From UBA5216 sp043743335 (GTDB taxonomy: Bacteria; Pseudomonadota; Gammaproteobacteria; Burkholderiales; SG8-41), in the NCBI GenBank assembly GCA_043743335.1, contig JAYTWR010000112.1, forward strand, positions 1 through 64,000: a stretch of DNA of 64,000 nt. The letters are read 5' to 3'. The position numbers were made by a program, and so were the translations under genes. Every line of letters starts with the position of its first letter. Positions within the stretch are counted from its first letter, which is position 1. Of the stretch, positions 41,623-50,603 are shown one piece after another. Under the pieces are notes generated by a model that did not search any database, was not told where the DNA came from, and saw only the letters and a list, made by a program, of their open reading frames with translations.

Positions 41623-43473
41623 ATGAACGTATTTTACGAAGAAGACGGCGGTTTTAAAGTCGGCGCAATCCTTGCCGACAACGACACCTCGTTGCAGGTG
41701 GAAGCGCCGCACGGCAAACGCGCCAAGATCAAATCCTCAGCGGTACTGTTGCGCTTTGACCGGCCCGCGCTGGGTGAATTCATGGCTCAAGCGCAGCGCG
41801 CGGCGGATGACATCGATGTCGATTTTCTGTGGGAGTGCTGCGGCGAGGCGGAATTTGACTACGCCACACTGGCTCGCGACTATTTTGGCCATGAGCCCGG
41901 TGCGCTTGAGTCAGCGGCAGCGCTGCTCAGGCTGCACGGCGCGCCGATGTATTTTTACAAAAAGGGCCGTGGCCGCTACAAGGCCGCGCCGGAAGCGTCG
42001 CTCAAGGCCGCGCTGGCCGGCGTCGAGCGCAAAAAGCAGCAGGCACTGCAAAAGCAGCAATACTTTGATCAGTTAATGGCATCGCAAACGCCGCCGGAGT
42101 TCGCCCCGCTGATCAAGAAGTTGCTCTACGCGCCTGACAAAAACACCATTGAATTCAAGGCGTTAGACGAAGTCGGCGCTGCGCTGCATTTGTCACCTGC
42201 GCATGTGCTGCAGCGCTGCGGTGCGATTGCTTCGTCACATGATTTTCATCTGGACAAATTTCTATTTGAGCACTTTCCACGCGGTGCGGCGCACGCGCCG
42301 GTGGAACTCACGGTGCTGGATGCCGAATTACCGCTGGCCGATGCACTGGCCTATAGCATTGATGACGCCGCTACCACCGAAATCGACGATGCCTTTTCCG
42401 TGACGCCGCGTGTGACGGGCGGTGTGCGCATCGGCATCCATATTGCAGCGCCCGCGCTCGGCATGGCGCTGGACACGCCCGCAGAAGCCGTGGCGCGTGA
42501 ACGCCTGTCTACCGTTTACCATCCGGCGGGCAAAATCACCATGCTGCCCGATGCGGTGGTCGCCGCGTACACGCTGGCAGAGGGACGTGATTGCCCGGCG
42601 CTATCGTTGTACGTCGATGTGAATTCCACCGGCGAAATTGCCGGCACAGAAACGCGCCTAGAGCGTGTGCGCGTCGCTGCCAATTTGCGGCACGAAGCGC
42701 TGGAGCCGGTGTTCAACGCAGCGGCGCTCGCCGGTGGCGTGATCGATCACCCGCAACACAAAGAGCTGAAAGCGTTGTGGGAATTCGTCGGCCAACTTGA
42801 AAAAACCCGCCGTGGCGGCGCGCCGCCCCAGCAACAGCGCGCGGAATACACGTTTAACGTCGAGAACGACCGCGTGCAAATCGGCCGCCGCGTGCGCGGT
42901 TCGGCCATCGATACGCTGGTGTCGGAACTGATGATCTACGTGAACAGCACATGGGGACGCGAGCTCGCCGACAAAAAAGTGGCGGCGATTTACCGCGTGC
43001 AAAGCGCCGGCAAAGTGCGCATGAGCACCGCGCCTGCGCCGCACGAGGGCTTGAGCGTGGCGCAATATATGTGGGCGAGTTCGCCGTTGCGCCGTTACGT
43101 GGACATGGTCAACCAGCGCCAGTTGATCGCCGCCACCCGCAACGAGGCCGCGCCCTATCAGGCGCGCGACGAGGCGCTGCTCGGTGCCATGCGTGATTTC
43201 GAGCTGGCGCACGACGCCTACGCCGAATTTCAGCGCAACATGGAGCGTTACTGGTGCCTGCGCTGGTTGCAGCAAGAAGGCCGCACCACGGTGACTGCGA
43301 CGGTGCTGCGCGAGGATTTGGTGCGCTTCGATGATTTGCCGGTGACCGCGCGTGTGGCGTCGCTGCCGGAGTTGTCCACCGATACCATCGTGGCGCTGGC
43401 CATTTCGTCAATCGATTTGCTGACGCTCACCTTTCATGCAGAGTATGTGCGGCAGGTAGGTGGCGGCGGCTGA
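41623..43473 (+). CDS. RNase II/RNB-domain ribonuclease
   Basis: This 616-residue protein has the RNB catalytic centre DDAATTEIDDAFSV at about residues 244-257, where the aspartates bind magnesium, and HIAAPALGM soon after. Conserved downstream parts are ERLSTVYHPAGKITMLPDAVV (in pieces), ELMIYVNSTWGRELADK and WASSPLRRYVDMVNQRQL. It degrades single-stranded RNA from the 3' end. It belongs to the short betaproteobacterial class with an N-terminal region unlike E. coli Rnb. It is followed by tonB, aroE and mtgA, the typical order. Confidence 0.92.
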   Translation: MNVFYEEDGGFKVGAILADNDTSLQVEAPHGKRAKIKSSAVLLRFDRPALGEFMAQAQRAADDIDVDFLWECCGEAEFDYATLARDYFGHEPGALESAAALLRLHGAPMYFYKKGRGRYKAAPEASLKAALAGVERKKQQALQKQQYFDQLMASQTPPEFAPLIKKLLYAPDKNTIEFKALDEVGAALHLSPAHVLQRCGAIASSHDFHLDKFLFEHFPRGAAHAPVELTVLDAELPLADALAYSIDDAATTEIDDAFSVTPRVTGGVRIGIHIAAPALGMALDTPAEAVARERLSTVYHPAGKITMLPDAVVAAYTLAEGRDCPALSLYVDVNSTGEIAGTETRLERVRVAANLRHEALEPVFNAAALAGGVIDHPQHKELKALWEFVGQLEKTRRGGAPPQQQRAEYTFNVENDRVQIGRRVRGSAIDTLVSELMIYVNSTWGRELADKKVAAIYRVQSAGKVRMSTAPAPHEGLSVAQYMWASSPLRRYVDMVNQRQLIAATRNEAAPYQARDEALLGAMRDFELAHDAYAEFQRNMERYWCLRWLQQEGRTTVTATVLREDLVRFDDLPVTARVASLPELSTDTIVALAISSIDLLTLTFHAEYVRQVGGGG

Positions 43474-43529
43474 ACCAAGCCGCGGCCTGCCTTTCTGCTT
43501 TATCCGCACCAAACTGCACATTAAAAATA

Positions 43530-43550
43530 GCGCCCACTGACTACGGGCGC
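43530..43550 (+). terminator. Weak hairpin after the RNB gene
   Basis: GCGCCC pairs with GGGCGC across a nine-base loop; there is no T-run, so termination is uncertain. Confidence 0.3.
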
Positions 43551-43657
43551 ACTTTAAGTCTAATGTGTGGTTTTACTTCAATTTTGATTCGCAACTATAA
43601 GTAAATAAACAGATTTTTCTTGCCATAGTCTTTCGTTTGGTTGCAATATTCAAGACT

Positions 43658-44701
43658 ATGAGCAGCAAGCCAACCGACAAAGCCACCGCCAAAGTTATTC
43701 CGCTGGTGCCGGGCGCAAAGGCGCGCCGCGCCAAGCGCGCGCACCCGATTGCGCGGCAAACTGCTTTTACTAAGCTCGATGTACGGGTGGCGCAACTGGA
43801 GAATCTGGTTGCCGCACTCGACCGGCGCATGGCGCGCGGCGCGCTCAATCGTTCGTTTCAGGTGGCGCTCGCCGGGTCGATCCTGTTGCATTTGTTGGTG
43901 ATCAGCCTCGTCACGTTTACCTTGCCTGACAAGAACGCCATCAGCAACGACAAGCCGCTGGATGTCATTTTGGTCAACGCCCAAAGCAAGACCAAGCCCG
44001 TCAAAACGCAGGCGCTGGCGCAACACAATCTTGATGGCGGCGGCAATACGGATGCGGACCGTCGTGCCAAGAGCCCGCTGCCAGTGCTGCGTAATGATCC
44101 GAAATCCAGCGACGTGGCCATTGCGCAAAAACGCGTGGAGCAGCTCGAGCAGGAAGTGCGTCAAGTCATGACGCAACGCAAATCCACCTTCGCCGCCGCG
44201 TCCGGCCCCACGCAGCCCGCGAAAGAAGCGCAGCCACTGCCGGATGCACCGCCGTCGCTGACCCAGGCGGAGCAACAAAAAGCGTTGAACATTCAGCACC
44301 TTCAAGCTGAAATTGCCAAGCAATGGGATGCTTACCAAAAGCGGCCGCGCCGGCAATCCATCGGCGCTTCAGCGACTGAGTTTCGCTTTGCGCGCTATGT
44401 TGACGATTGGCGCGTCAAGGTGGAGCGTGTGGCCGAGGTCAATTACCCGCAGGTGGCGCGCGAGCAAAAAATCTACGGTAGTCTGTTGTTGACCGTCTCG
44501 ATCCGCGCCAACGGCACGGTAGCCGGTGTCGAAGTGCGCCGCCCTTCAGGCAGCAAAATTCTCGATGACGCCGCCATCAAAATCGTGTACTTGGGTGCGC
44601 CGTACGCGCCGTTTCCGGCGCATGTGGCCAAGGATACGGATATCATTGACATTACCCGCACGTGGCGCTTTACCTCGTCAGACCGCGTCGAGACCGAATA
44701 G
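43658..44701 (+). CDS. TonB C-terminal domain protein
   Basis: This 347-residue protein has a basic cytoplasmic tail, one membrane helix (VALAGSILLHLLVISLVTFTL in part, about residues 70-92), a coiled-coil stretch (AIAQKRVEQLEQEVRQVMTQ), a proline-rich linker, and a C-terminal TonB-type fold with VNYPQVAREQKIYGSLLLTV, VEVRRPSGSKILDDAAIKIV and ITRTWRFT. It probably transmits inner-membrane energy or acts in envelope integrity; ExbB/ExbD are not adjacent. I used ATG 43658, which gives a normal N-terminus, over a TTG seven codons earlier. Confidence 0.88.
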   Translation: MSSKPTDKATAKVIPLVPGAKARRAKRAHPIARQTAFTKLDVRVAQLENLVAALDRRMARGALNRSFQVALAGSILLHLLVISLVTFTLPDKNAISNDKPLDVILVNAQSKTKPVKTQALAQHNLDGGGNTDADRRAKSPLPVLRNDPKSSDVAIAQKRVEQLEQEVRQVMTQRKSTFAAASGPTQPAKEAQPLPDAPPSLTQAEQQKALNIQHLQAEIAKQWDAYQKRPRRQSIGASATEFRFARYVDDWRVKVERVAEVNYPQVAREQKIYGSLLLTVSIRANGTVAGVEVRRPSGSKILDDAAIKIVYLGAPYAPFPAHVAKDTDIIDITRTWRFTSSDRVETE

Positions 44702-44746
44702 CCCGCGTTGCCGCGCCTCACGTCTGTTCGCACTACAATCGTCGAT

Positions 44747-45571
44747 ATGAGCGATCTCTACGCCGTCATCGGCAACCCCGTAGCCCACAGCAAGTCTCCC
44801 GAAATCCATGCGGCGTTCGCGCAGCAGGTATCGCAAGATATTGTTTATAAAAGACTTTTTTGCGAGCTGGGCGCATTCAATGCAACCGTGCGTGCGTTTC
44901 TGGCCGAAGGCGGCAAGGGCCTGAACGTCACCGTGCCGTTCAAGCACGACGCGTTTGCCTTTGCCACGCGCCACAGCACACGTGCTGCACAGGCCAGCGC
45001 GGTCAATGTGTTGGCGTTCGACACGGGTGGCGGCGTAGCAGGCGATAACACCGACGGCGCAGGCCTTGTGCGCGACATCAGCGTGAATCTGGGCTGCGCT
45101 TTGCGTGGCAAAGCGGTACTGTTGCTCGGCGCAGGCGGCGCATCGTTCGGCGTGGTGGGGCCGCTGTTGGCTGAAGCGCCGCGCACGCTGGTGATCGCCA
45201 ATCGCACGGTCAGCAAGGCTGAAACGCTGGTGCAACGCTTTGCCGCATCGGCTGCGGGTTGCGCGTTGTCCTGCGCTGCTTACAGTGCGCTGGTGGGTCA
45301 ACAATTCGATGTGGTCGTCAATGCGACGTCGGCGGGTTTGCGCGGCGACATGCCTGTCTTGCCTGAAAAATTATTCGCAGCCGATGCGCTGGCCTACGAC
45401 ATGGTGTACGGCAAGACCACGCCGTTCATGCAATACGCGCAGGCGCAAGGTGCAATAGTGGCCGACGGTCTGGGCATGCTGGTCGAGCAGGCGGCGGAAT
45501 CGTTCCTGATCTGGCGCGGCGTGCGGCCCGCGACTGCACCCGTGATGGCCCTGCTGCGGGCGCAGCGTTGA
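44747..45571 (+). CDS. aroE: Shikimate dehydrogenase
   Basis: This 274-residue enzyme starts DLYAVIGNPVAHSKSPEIHA and has the catalytic lysine and aspartate in LNVTVPFKHDAF and GDNTDGAGLVRDI, the NADP loop LLGAGGASFGVVGPL and NRTVSKAETL, then NATSAGLRGDMP. It reduces 3-dehydroshikimate in aromatic amino acid synthesis. In the NADP loop, the usual GAGGAARA-type sequence is GAGGASFG, a mild variant. ATG 44747 gives the family start; an upstream TTG is unlikely. Confidence 0.95.
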   Translation: MSDLYAVIGNPVAHSKSPEIHAAFAQQVSQDIVYKRLFCELGAFNATVRAFLAEGGKGLNVTVPFKHDAFAFATRHSTRAAQASAVNVLAFDTGGGVAGDNTDGAGLVRDISVNLGCALRGKAVLLLGAGGASFGVVGPLLAEAPRTLVIANRTVSKAETLVQRFAASAAGCALSCAAYSALVGQQFDVVVNATSAGLRGDMPVLPEKLFAADALAYDMVYGKTTPFMQYAQAQGAIVADGLGMLVEQAAESFLIWRGVRPATAPVMALLRAQR

Positions 45572-45581
45572 GCGGCGCACG

Positions 45582-46322
45582 TTGAAGCAGAAAACAGGCA
45601 CCTTCCCGTCAGCCGTCAGGACGCTGGGGCGCTGGAGTTTGCGCGCGCTGCTGCTGGCGGTATTTGCGCTGATTGCGATTCAGTTCTGGTTTTTTGCACA
45701 CGTGGCGTATTGGGCGAAATTCAATCCCTCATCCACAGCGTTTATGCGCGCGCGGCTAGAAATCATGCGCGAAGGCAATCCCAATCCCAATCCCAATCCC
45801 ACGCTGCGCCACCAGTGGACGCCGTATCAAAAAATTTCTTTGCATCTCAAGCGCTCGATGATTGCCGCCGAGGACGCAAAGTTTCTTCAGCACAACGGCT
45901 TCGATTGGGACGGCATCAAACAGGCGTGGACGCGCAACCGGCGCGAAGGTGCCATCGTCGCTGGCGGCTCCACCATCAGCCAGCAGTTGGCGAAAAACCT
46001 GTTTTTCTCGGGCCAGCGCACCTGGTGGCGCAAGGGACAAGAGGCCGTGGTGACGGTCATGCTGGAAGCCATGATGTCCAAACAGCGCTTGTTCGAGATT
46101 TATTTGAACGTGATCGAATGGGGCGACGGGGTGTTCGGCGCCGAAGCCGCCGCGCGTTATCACTACGGAGGCACCGCGGCGGGGTTGTCAGCGGAGCAGT
46201 CCGCGCGTCTGGCGGCGATGGTGCCCAGCCCGCGCCGTTATGGGCCGGGTGCCAACACCGGTTACCTGCGGCAGCGCACGTCAATTATTCTGGCGCGCTC
46301 TTATGGCGCGCGGGCACCGTAA
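45582..46322 (+). CDS. mtgA: Monofunctional biosynthetic peptidoglycan transglycosylase
   Basis: This 246-residue protein has one N-terminal membrane helix and a GT51 domain: SMIAAEDAKFLQHNGFDWD with the catalytic glutamate, GGSTISQQLAKNLFFSGQR, KGQEAVVTVMLEAMMSKQRL and YLNVIEWGDGVFGAEAAAR. It polymerises lipid II glycan strands. The start is TTG, 10 bp after aroE; no in-frame ATG gives a full membrane helix. A 6-bp tandem repeat (45776-45799) inserts the residues NPNPNPNP just before the catalytic domain. Confidence 0.94.
   Translation: MKQKTGTFPSAVRTLGRWSLRALLLAVFALIAIQFWFFAHVAYWAKFNPSSTAFMRARLEIMREGNPNPNPNPTLRHQWTPYQKISLHLKRSMIAAEDAKFLQHNGFDWDGIKQAWTRNRREGAIVAGGSTISQQLAKNLFFSGQRTWWRKGQEAVVTVMLEAMMSKQRLFEIYLNVIEWGDGVFGAEAAARYHYGGTAAGLSAEQSARLAAMVPSPRRYGPGANTGYLRQRTSIILARSYGARAP
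45776..45799 (+). repeat. 6-bp tandem repeat inside mtgA
   Basis: Four copies of AATCCC encode an (NP)4 run in the linker between membrane helix and catalytic domain. The unit is a multiple of three and keeps the frame. Confidence 0.9.
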
Positions 46323-46331
46323 GCCGACAGC

Positions 46332-47333
46332 TTAATTCGCCTTCGCGCCGGAATCCTTCACCGCTTGGCGCCACTTGCGGATCTCGCGTGTCACGAAAGT
46401 GCGCGCTTCCGGGCCGGTCAAAAACTCCGGATCGAAGCCGTTATCCACTAAGCGCGTTTTAAAGTCTTGCGCAGCCATGACGGTGCCCAGCGTCGCAGCG
46501 AGTTTTTGTTGCACGGCGGCGGGCATGCCAGCGGGTGCCGCGATGAAGCGAAAGGCTTCCGGGTTGACGGTGGGAAAACCCGCTTGGCCGAACGTGGGCA
46601 CATTGGGCAGTACGGGAGACGGGTTTTTGCCGGTGATGGCGATAGGAATCAGCGTGCCGGCCTTTATCTGCGGCATCATCGAGCCCGGTACCGCAATGGT
46701 GAGCGCGGTGTGCCCGCCGAGCACATCGAGTATTGCCGCACCTGCGCCTTTGTAGGGCACGTGCAACAACTCGATTTTTGCGGCGGCATTCAGCATCGCC
46801 ATCGTGAGATGGCTGGACGAGCCCACGCCCGCCGAGCCGAGGCTGATTTTGCCGGGACTTTTTTTCGCGGCGGCGATCAAATCGTTCAAGGTGCGCACCT
46901 TGAGGCCGGGATACGTCACCAACAGCGACGGTGAGGTGGCGACGATGGCGACAAACGTAAAGTCGCGCTCAGCGTCATACGGCAGATTGTCAGCGAACGA
47001 AGGGTTAATCGCGAACGCGGTATCGATCATGCCGAGCGTGTAGCCGTCGGGCAGCGACTTAGCGAGGATTTGCGTGCCCAGCACACTGCCCGCGCCGCCG
47101 CGATTGTCCACCACGATTTGTTGCCCGAGCTGTTCACTCAGACGCGACGAGACCAGTCGCGCCAGCAAATCGGTGCCGCCGCCCGCCACGAACGGCACGA
47201 TCATGCGTATGGGCCGCGTGGGGTAGGTGGGGGAGGCGGCGTCGGCCGCCTGCACCGTTTGCACGCCGTACGCGAACAGCAACAGCCCCGCGCCGGCAGC
47301 AACTGCCCGGCTAACTATACTGGCGCAATACAT
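46332..47333 (-). CDS. Tripartite tricarboxylate transporter receptor (TctC/Bug family)
   Basis: This 333-residue binding protein has a signal sequence (AGAGLLLFAYGVQTVQA), YPTRPIRMIVPFVAGGGTDL, DNRGGAGSVLGTQILA, GSAGVGSSSHLTMAMLNAAA, VPYKGAGAAILDVLGGHTAL and a C-terminus WRQAVKDSGAKAN. It is an orphan receptor. Its ATG (47333) lies 23 bases inside the end of the enolase-superfamily gene, so the two are coupled and probably handle the same compound. Confidence 0.92.
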   Translation of the reverse strand: MYCASIVSRAVAAGAGLLLFAYGVQTVQAADAASPTYPTRPIRMIVPFVAGGGTDLLARLVSSRLSEQLGQQIVVDNRGGAGSVLGTQILAKSLPDGYTLGMIDTAFAINPSFADNLPYDAERDFTFVAIVATSPSLLVTYPGLKVRTLNDLIAAAKKSPGKISLGSAGVGSSSHLTMAMLNAAAKIELLHVPYKGAGAAILDVLGGHTALTIAVPGSMMPQIKAGTLIPIAITGKNPSPVLPNVPTFGQAGFPTVNPEAFRFIAAPAGMPAAVQQKLAATLGTVMAAQDFKTRLVDNGFDPEFLTGPEARTFVTREIRKWRQAVKDSGAKAN

Positions 47334-48399
47334 CGCGATTAATCTCAATCCCCAGCCCCGGCCCTTGCGGAATCGCGACAACACCTTGCTTGTGGGTGAT
47401 GGGTTCCTGGGCCAGTTCGGTGCGCAGCGCGTTTTCGCTCATGTCGTACTCTAACAGCGCGGGGAAGGGTTCCAGCGCGCGCGGCGCATCCGGCAGTATC
47501 GCCAGCAGTTGCAGCGTTGCGGCGAGGCGAATGGCGGTGCCGAACATATGCGGAATCACGCGCACGTGATTGGCGCTGGCCATGGCCATGATTTTGCGAA
47601 ACTCCGTGAAGCCGCCACAGACGCACACATCCGGTTGAATAATATCCAGCGCGCCTTCCTGAATCATGCGGCGGAAAGCCCAGCGTCCGCGCAGTTGCTC
47701 CGCACCTGAGATGCGCATGTTCAGTGCGCGGCGAATTTCGACATAACCTTCAACGTCATCGGCAGCGATAGGCTCTTCAAACCACAACAAATTGTTTTGC
47801 GCGAGCTGTTGCCCGACCGCAATGGCACTGCCGCGGTCGTAGCCGCAGTTGGCATCGACTGCGAACAGAATGTCGTCGCCGATCGCACGGCGCACGGCGG
47901 CCACATTTTTAATGTCGTAGCGCGGGCCGAAGCCGACTTTCATTTTCATCGCCGTGAAGCCCGCATCGGCGTAGCCCTTGGCTTCAGCCGTTAAGGCGGC
48001 GGTGTGATCGGCCACGTCGCGGCGAAAGAGGCCCGTGGCGTAGGCCTGCACGCTGCTGCGGAACGCGCCGCCCATCAAGCTGCTGATCGGCTGCTTGAGC
48101 GCTTTGCCCATGAGATCCCACAACGCGATGTCGATGGCACTGATCGCTGCCGTATCGACGCCCTGCTTGTGCAGGCCTTCCCAGATCACTTCGTTGTCAA
48201 ACGGGCTGCGCCCGATCACTTGCGTGTCGATGGCCTTGCGCGCGGGCAGCGAGGCGCCTTCGCCCCAGCCGGTCAGGCCGCTGTCCGTGGTGATTTCGAC
48301 CACACCGAACGCGCGCTCGCGGGTGGTGCGCATGGCGTTGGAGAAAGGTGCCTTCACCGGATAAACCGTGGCGTACGTTTTGACAGCGGTAATTTTCAT
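47311..48399 (-). CDS. Enolase superfamily enzyme (mandelate racemase/muconate lactonizing type)
   Basis: This 362-residue protein has the superfamily layout: N-terminal cap (VKAPFSNAMRTTRERAFGVV), GEGASLPA, the KxK motif in TAMKMKVGFGP, and metal ligands in FAVDANCGYD, WFEEPIAADD and ISGAEQLRG. The C-terminal His region is VIPHMFGTAIRLAA. Reactions in this family include racemisation, dehydration of sugar acids and cycloisomerisation. It lies in a minus-strand operon between a shortened and a complete tctC, so an imported hydroxy or sugar acid is a reasonable guess. Confidence 0.9.
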   Translation of the reverse strand: MKITAVKTYATVYPVKAPFSNAMRTTRERAFGVVEITTDSGLTGWGEGASLPARKAIDTQVIGRSPFDNEVIWEGLHKQGVDTAAISAIDIALWDLMGKALKQPISSLMGGAFRSSVQAYATGLFRRDVADHTAALTAEAKGYADAGFTAMKMKVGFGPRYDIKNVAAVRRAIGDDILFAVDANCGYDRGSAIAVGQQLAQNNLLWFEEPIAADDVEGYVEIRRALNMRISGAEQLRGRWAFRRMIQEGALDIIQPDVCVCGGFTEFRKIMAMASANHVRVIPHMFGTAIRLAATLQLLAILPDAPRALEPFPALLEYDMSENALRTELAQEPITHKQGVVAIPQGPGLGIEINRDVLRQYS

Positions 48400-48428
48400 G
48401 ATGAGCGCTCTGTGTTGAGAGGGAAGAA

Positions 48429-48890
48429 CTAATCGAATTTCGTGCCAGAATCTTTAACCGCCTTGGCCGCGAAGCCGGGATTGACGATGAGGGTTTGCGT
48501 CACCGTCACCAATTTGGTAATCGGCGCAAAATCGCGTGCGGGGTCGTACGGCAGCTTGGGATAAAGGCCGGGATTGATCGCCAGCGCACCCGTGCCGCTC
48601 ATCAACAGCGTGTAGCCGTCGGGCACGGCTTTGGCGCCAAGGTCGGTGCCCAGAATCGCGCCGGCACCTGGGCGGTTTTCGATAATCACCTGCTGGCCCC
48701 ACGACTCGGTGAGCTTTTGTCCAACCACGCGCGCCAGCACATCGGTCTGCGTGCCGGGGCCGAACGGCACGATGATGCGCACCGGTTTCGTGGGATAGTT
48801 TCGCGCGGCGGCGTGGCCGACGGCGGCAATGCAGCACACCACGGTGGCTATAACGACAGTGTTTCTCAGAGTGGCTTTTCGGGAAAACAT
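48429..48890 (-). pseudogene. Second internally deleted TctC/Bug receptor, in frame
   Basis: The 153-residue frame has a normal TctC N-terminus (signal, YPTKPVRIIVPFGPGTQTDV, VIIENRPGAGAILGTDLGA, GYTLLMSGTGALAINPGLYP, PITKLVTVTQTLIVNPGF) and then passes straight into AKAVKDSGTKFD, which is the extreme C-terminus of the family (compare WRQAVKDSGAKAN in the receptor at 46332). About 170 residues are missing. The junction falls where lobe-1 SVKEL and C-terminal AVKDSG look alike, suggesting recombination between similar sequences. ATG 48890 is the likely start; a TTG at 48911 lies within the IHF-like motif. Confidence 0.8.
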
Positions 48891-48896
48891 AAAATT

Positions 48897-48920
48897 ATTC
48901 AATAAAATCAATTAGTTATA
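48897..48920 (+). repeat. IHF-like dispersed motif, copy 9
   Basis: AATCAA-TTAG-TTA matches the IHF consensus exactly. It lies 7 bp upstream of the shortened tctC ATG, and its right end is 3 bp from the end of the next gene upstream. Confidence 0.78.
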
Positions 48921-48922
48921 AG

Positions 48923-50194
48923 TTATTGTCGATACGCTGGCAACGCCGCGATGCGGCTTTCAATATCCGCCATCATCTTGTTATACGCCGGTGCGCCTAT
49001 GCCGCCGTAGCGGCGTTTGAATTCCGCGTCCTGCATGAACTCCGGCAAGTCTGCCACGGCGGGCATGATATCCGCCTCACGCACCCGTGCTGCCGCACCA
49101 GCGCCTAGCCACTGCTGCAACTTTAACGCCGATTCGCGGCTGCGGGCTGCCAGTTCGCCAAAGCGCGTGCCGGCACGATCGGCGGCGATGTCGTTGAAAC
49201 TGAATCCGCTGCCGCCGCGTGAATCCGCGACTTCTTTGTACAGGCCTATCGCGTCCGACAACGACGTGCCCGCGTTGGCGGCAAGCGCTGCTGATATCGA
49301 AAAGTGCTGGGCGAAATCATCGCGCCCGCCGAGCACCACGCGGCGCTTCTGCGGCTGCGGCCAATCGCGTGCAGCGGGCACAATCACCGACAGCCCTTTG
49401 CCGTTCACAAAAAAGGCTGTCACCACGATTGCCGCGCGATGCTCTGCTGCTGGGTCGCCGGACGCGCTGCGCTCTGCTGCCAGCTTGAACAGCGGCGTCA
49501 GAATGTCTGCCAGCGAGACCTTGGCGGCTTCCGGTAACTGCGTGCTGAGTGCGGCGAGACGTTCTTGATACACCTTCAAGCGCGCTTGATCCGCCGGCGG
49601 TAGCAGCACGGCTTTGAGGCGACCGGCGGCGTCATCCTGCCATTCGTAGGTGATGGTCAGCGCGCCATTTGCCACGCCCACGCGTTTGACCAAGTCCGTG
49701 GCGATGCGGGCGCTCTCGCGCCGGTTAAGTCGCTGCAAGGCTTTTTGCATTAGCCAATCAGCCGCCCAAGCCGGCACCGGCAAACGTCCGACGCGCAGCG
49801 CATCGAAGGCAGGTAACGCAGCGGTCTCGCGCATCTGTGCCTCGACATTGAGATAGCGACCCTTGCCCAACCAGCCGCTGCTGGCGACAATGATCGCGCC
49901 GCCGGGTTTGAGTGTCAGGCTTGCGCTGCCTTTGGCGTAACGGTTGGCGAGATAATTCAACGCGAGATCGGCGTCTTCCTGCGACAACGTCACCGTGCGC
50001 CGCTCGCCGGGCGTCAGGGTGTCCGGACGGTTTTGATCAACAATGCGCTTGGCGCGCTCGATATGCGCGGCGGTGAGCTCGCCCGTAGTGCGCGTGATAG
50101 CGGGCGCATCGGATAGCGCCAGAACCACCGCGCCGACCATGGCCAGCGGCACGGCCAGCAGTGAGAACAAAAATGCGTATAAAAAGTAGCGCAT
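48923..50194 (-). CDS. Conserved membrane-anchored protein of unknown function
   Basis: This 423-residue protein has one N-terminal membrane helix (YFLYAFLFSLLAVPLAMVGA) followed by a soluble, probably periplasmic region with segments such as RTVTLSQEDADLALNYLANR, GRLPVPAWAADWLMQKALQR, VVTAFFVNGKGLSVIVPAA and GFSFNDIAADRAGTRFGELA. I do not recognise the family. The regular secondary structure and the conserved-looking C-terminus (FKRRYGGIGAPAYNKMMADI) suggest a real gene. It is followed by the shortened tctC. Confidence 0.75.
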   Translation of the reverse strand: MRYFLYAFLFSLLAVPLAMVGAVVLALSDAPAITRTTGELTAAHIERAKRIVDQNRPDTLTPGERRTVTLSQEDADLALNYLANRYAKGSASLTLKPGGAIIVASSGWLGKGRYLNVEAQMRETAALPAFDALRVGRLPVPAWAADWLMQKALQRLNRRESARIATDLVKRVGVANGALTITYEWQDDAAGRLKAVLLPPADQARLKVYQERLAALSTQLPEAAKVSLADILTPLFKLAAERSASGDPAAEHRAAIVVTAFFVNGKGLSVIVPAARDWPQPQKRRVVLGGRDDFAQHFSISAALAANAGTSLSDAIGLYKEVADSRGGSGFSFNDIAADRAGTRFGELAARSRESALKLQQWLGAGAAARVREADIMPAVADLPEFMQDAEFKRRYGGIGAPAYNKMMADIESRIAALPAYRQ

Positions 50195-50304
50195 GGTTTA
50201 CCGGGTTTGATCGGGTAGAACGTTTGTTGAGTATAGCGGTTCAATCCGACGGCGGTTGTTGTGGCGCTGGGAACCATCGCAATCCGACGTGCGCCGACGT
50301 GCTG

Positions 50305-50476
50305 TCAGTCACGCCGCCTTTGCTTATACCAAGACGAAAGCGCGGCGATGGCGTAAAGCATGCCCATCAGCGCATCGACACGCGCCACGCTGTCCGGTGT
50401 GTAATCCAGATCAACTTGCTTGAGTGCGCCACGAAAAGCTAGGCCACCCGGAAACGCTCCGCCTTCGTGAAATGTC
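50305..50476 (-). pseudogene. Fragment of an unnamed conserved protein
   Basis: The frame reads LKTFHEGGAFPGGLAFRGAL, KQVDLDYTPDSVARVDALMG and MLYAIAALSSWYKQRRRD before a stop. It is preceded by an in-frame stop and has no start codon. The pattern FPGGLAFRGAL...LDY-P-S--R-D-L resembles the N-terminal part of a conserved betaproteobacterial protein, but I cannot name it. Confidence 0.5.
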
Positions 50477-50534
50477 TTGAGCTACAAGCCCGCTCGTTCA
50501 GAGATCGGCATTGTGGTATGGGTCACGCTAGGAT

Positions 50535-50580
50535 CGGCAAGGGGCAAGGGGCAAGGGGCAAGGGGCAAGGAGCAAGGAGC
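50535..50580 (+). repeat. 7-bp tandem repeat
   Basis: Five copies of GGGCAAG and two of GAGCAAG lie just downstream of the metallo-hydrolase gene. A second 7-bp array of AGCCGTY units follows immediately. Confidence 0.9.
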
Positions 50581-50603
50581 CAGCAGCCGTTAGCCGTCAG
50601 CCG

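Larger units (their letters stand above)
50195..50603. other. 409-bp gap with gene debris and a tandem repeat
   Basis: The gap contains a short fragment of a conserved protein on the minus strand (50305-50476) and a seven-unit 7-bp tandem array (50535-50580). The remaining bases show no gene. Confidence 0.75.

Noticed and set aside
41429..41626. Small open frame with a VLCVLCVLCV run before rnb
   Set aside because: It is produced by a 9-bp tandem repeat inside a non-coding element and has no ribosome site.
44734..44739. TACAAT as a promoter for aroE
   Set aside because: The best upstream TTGCCG is 20 bp away, too far for a normal promoter, and the gene is likely read from tonB.
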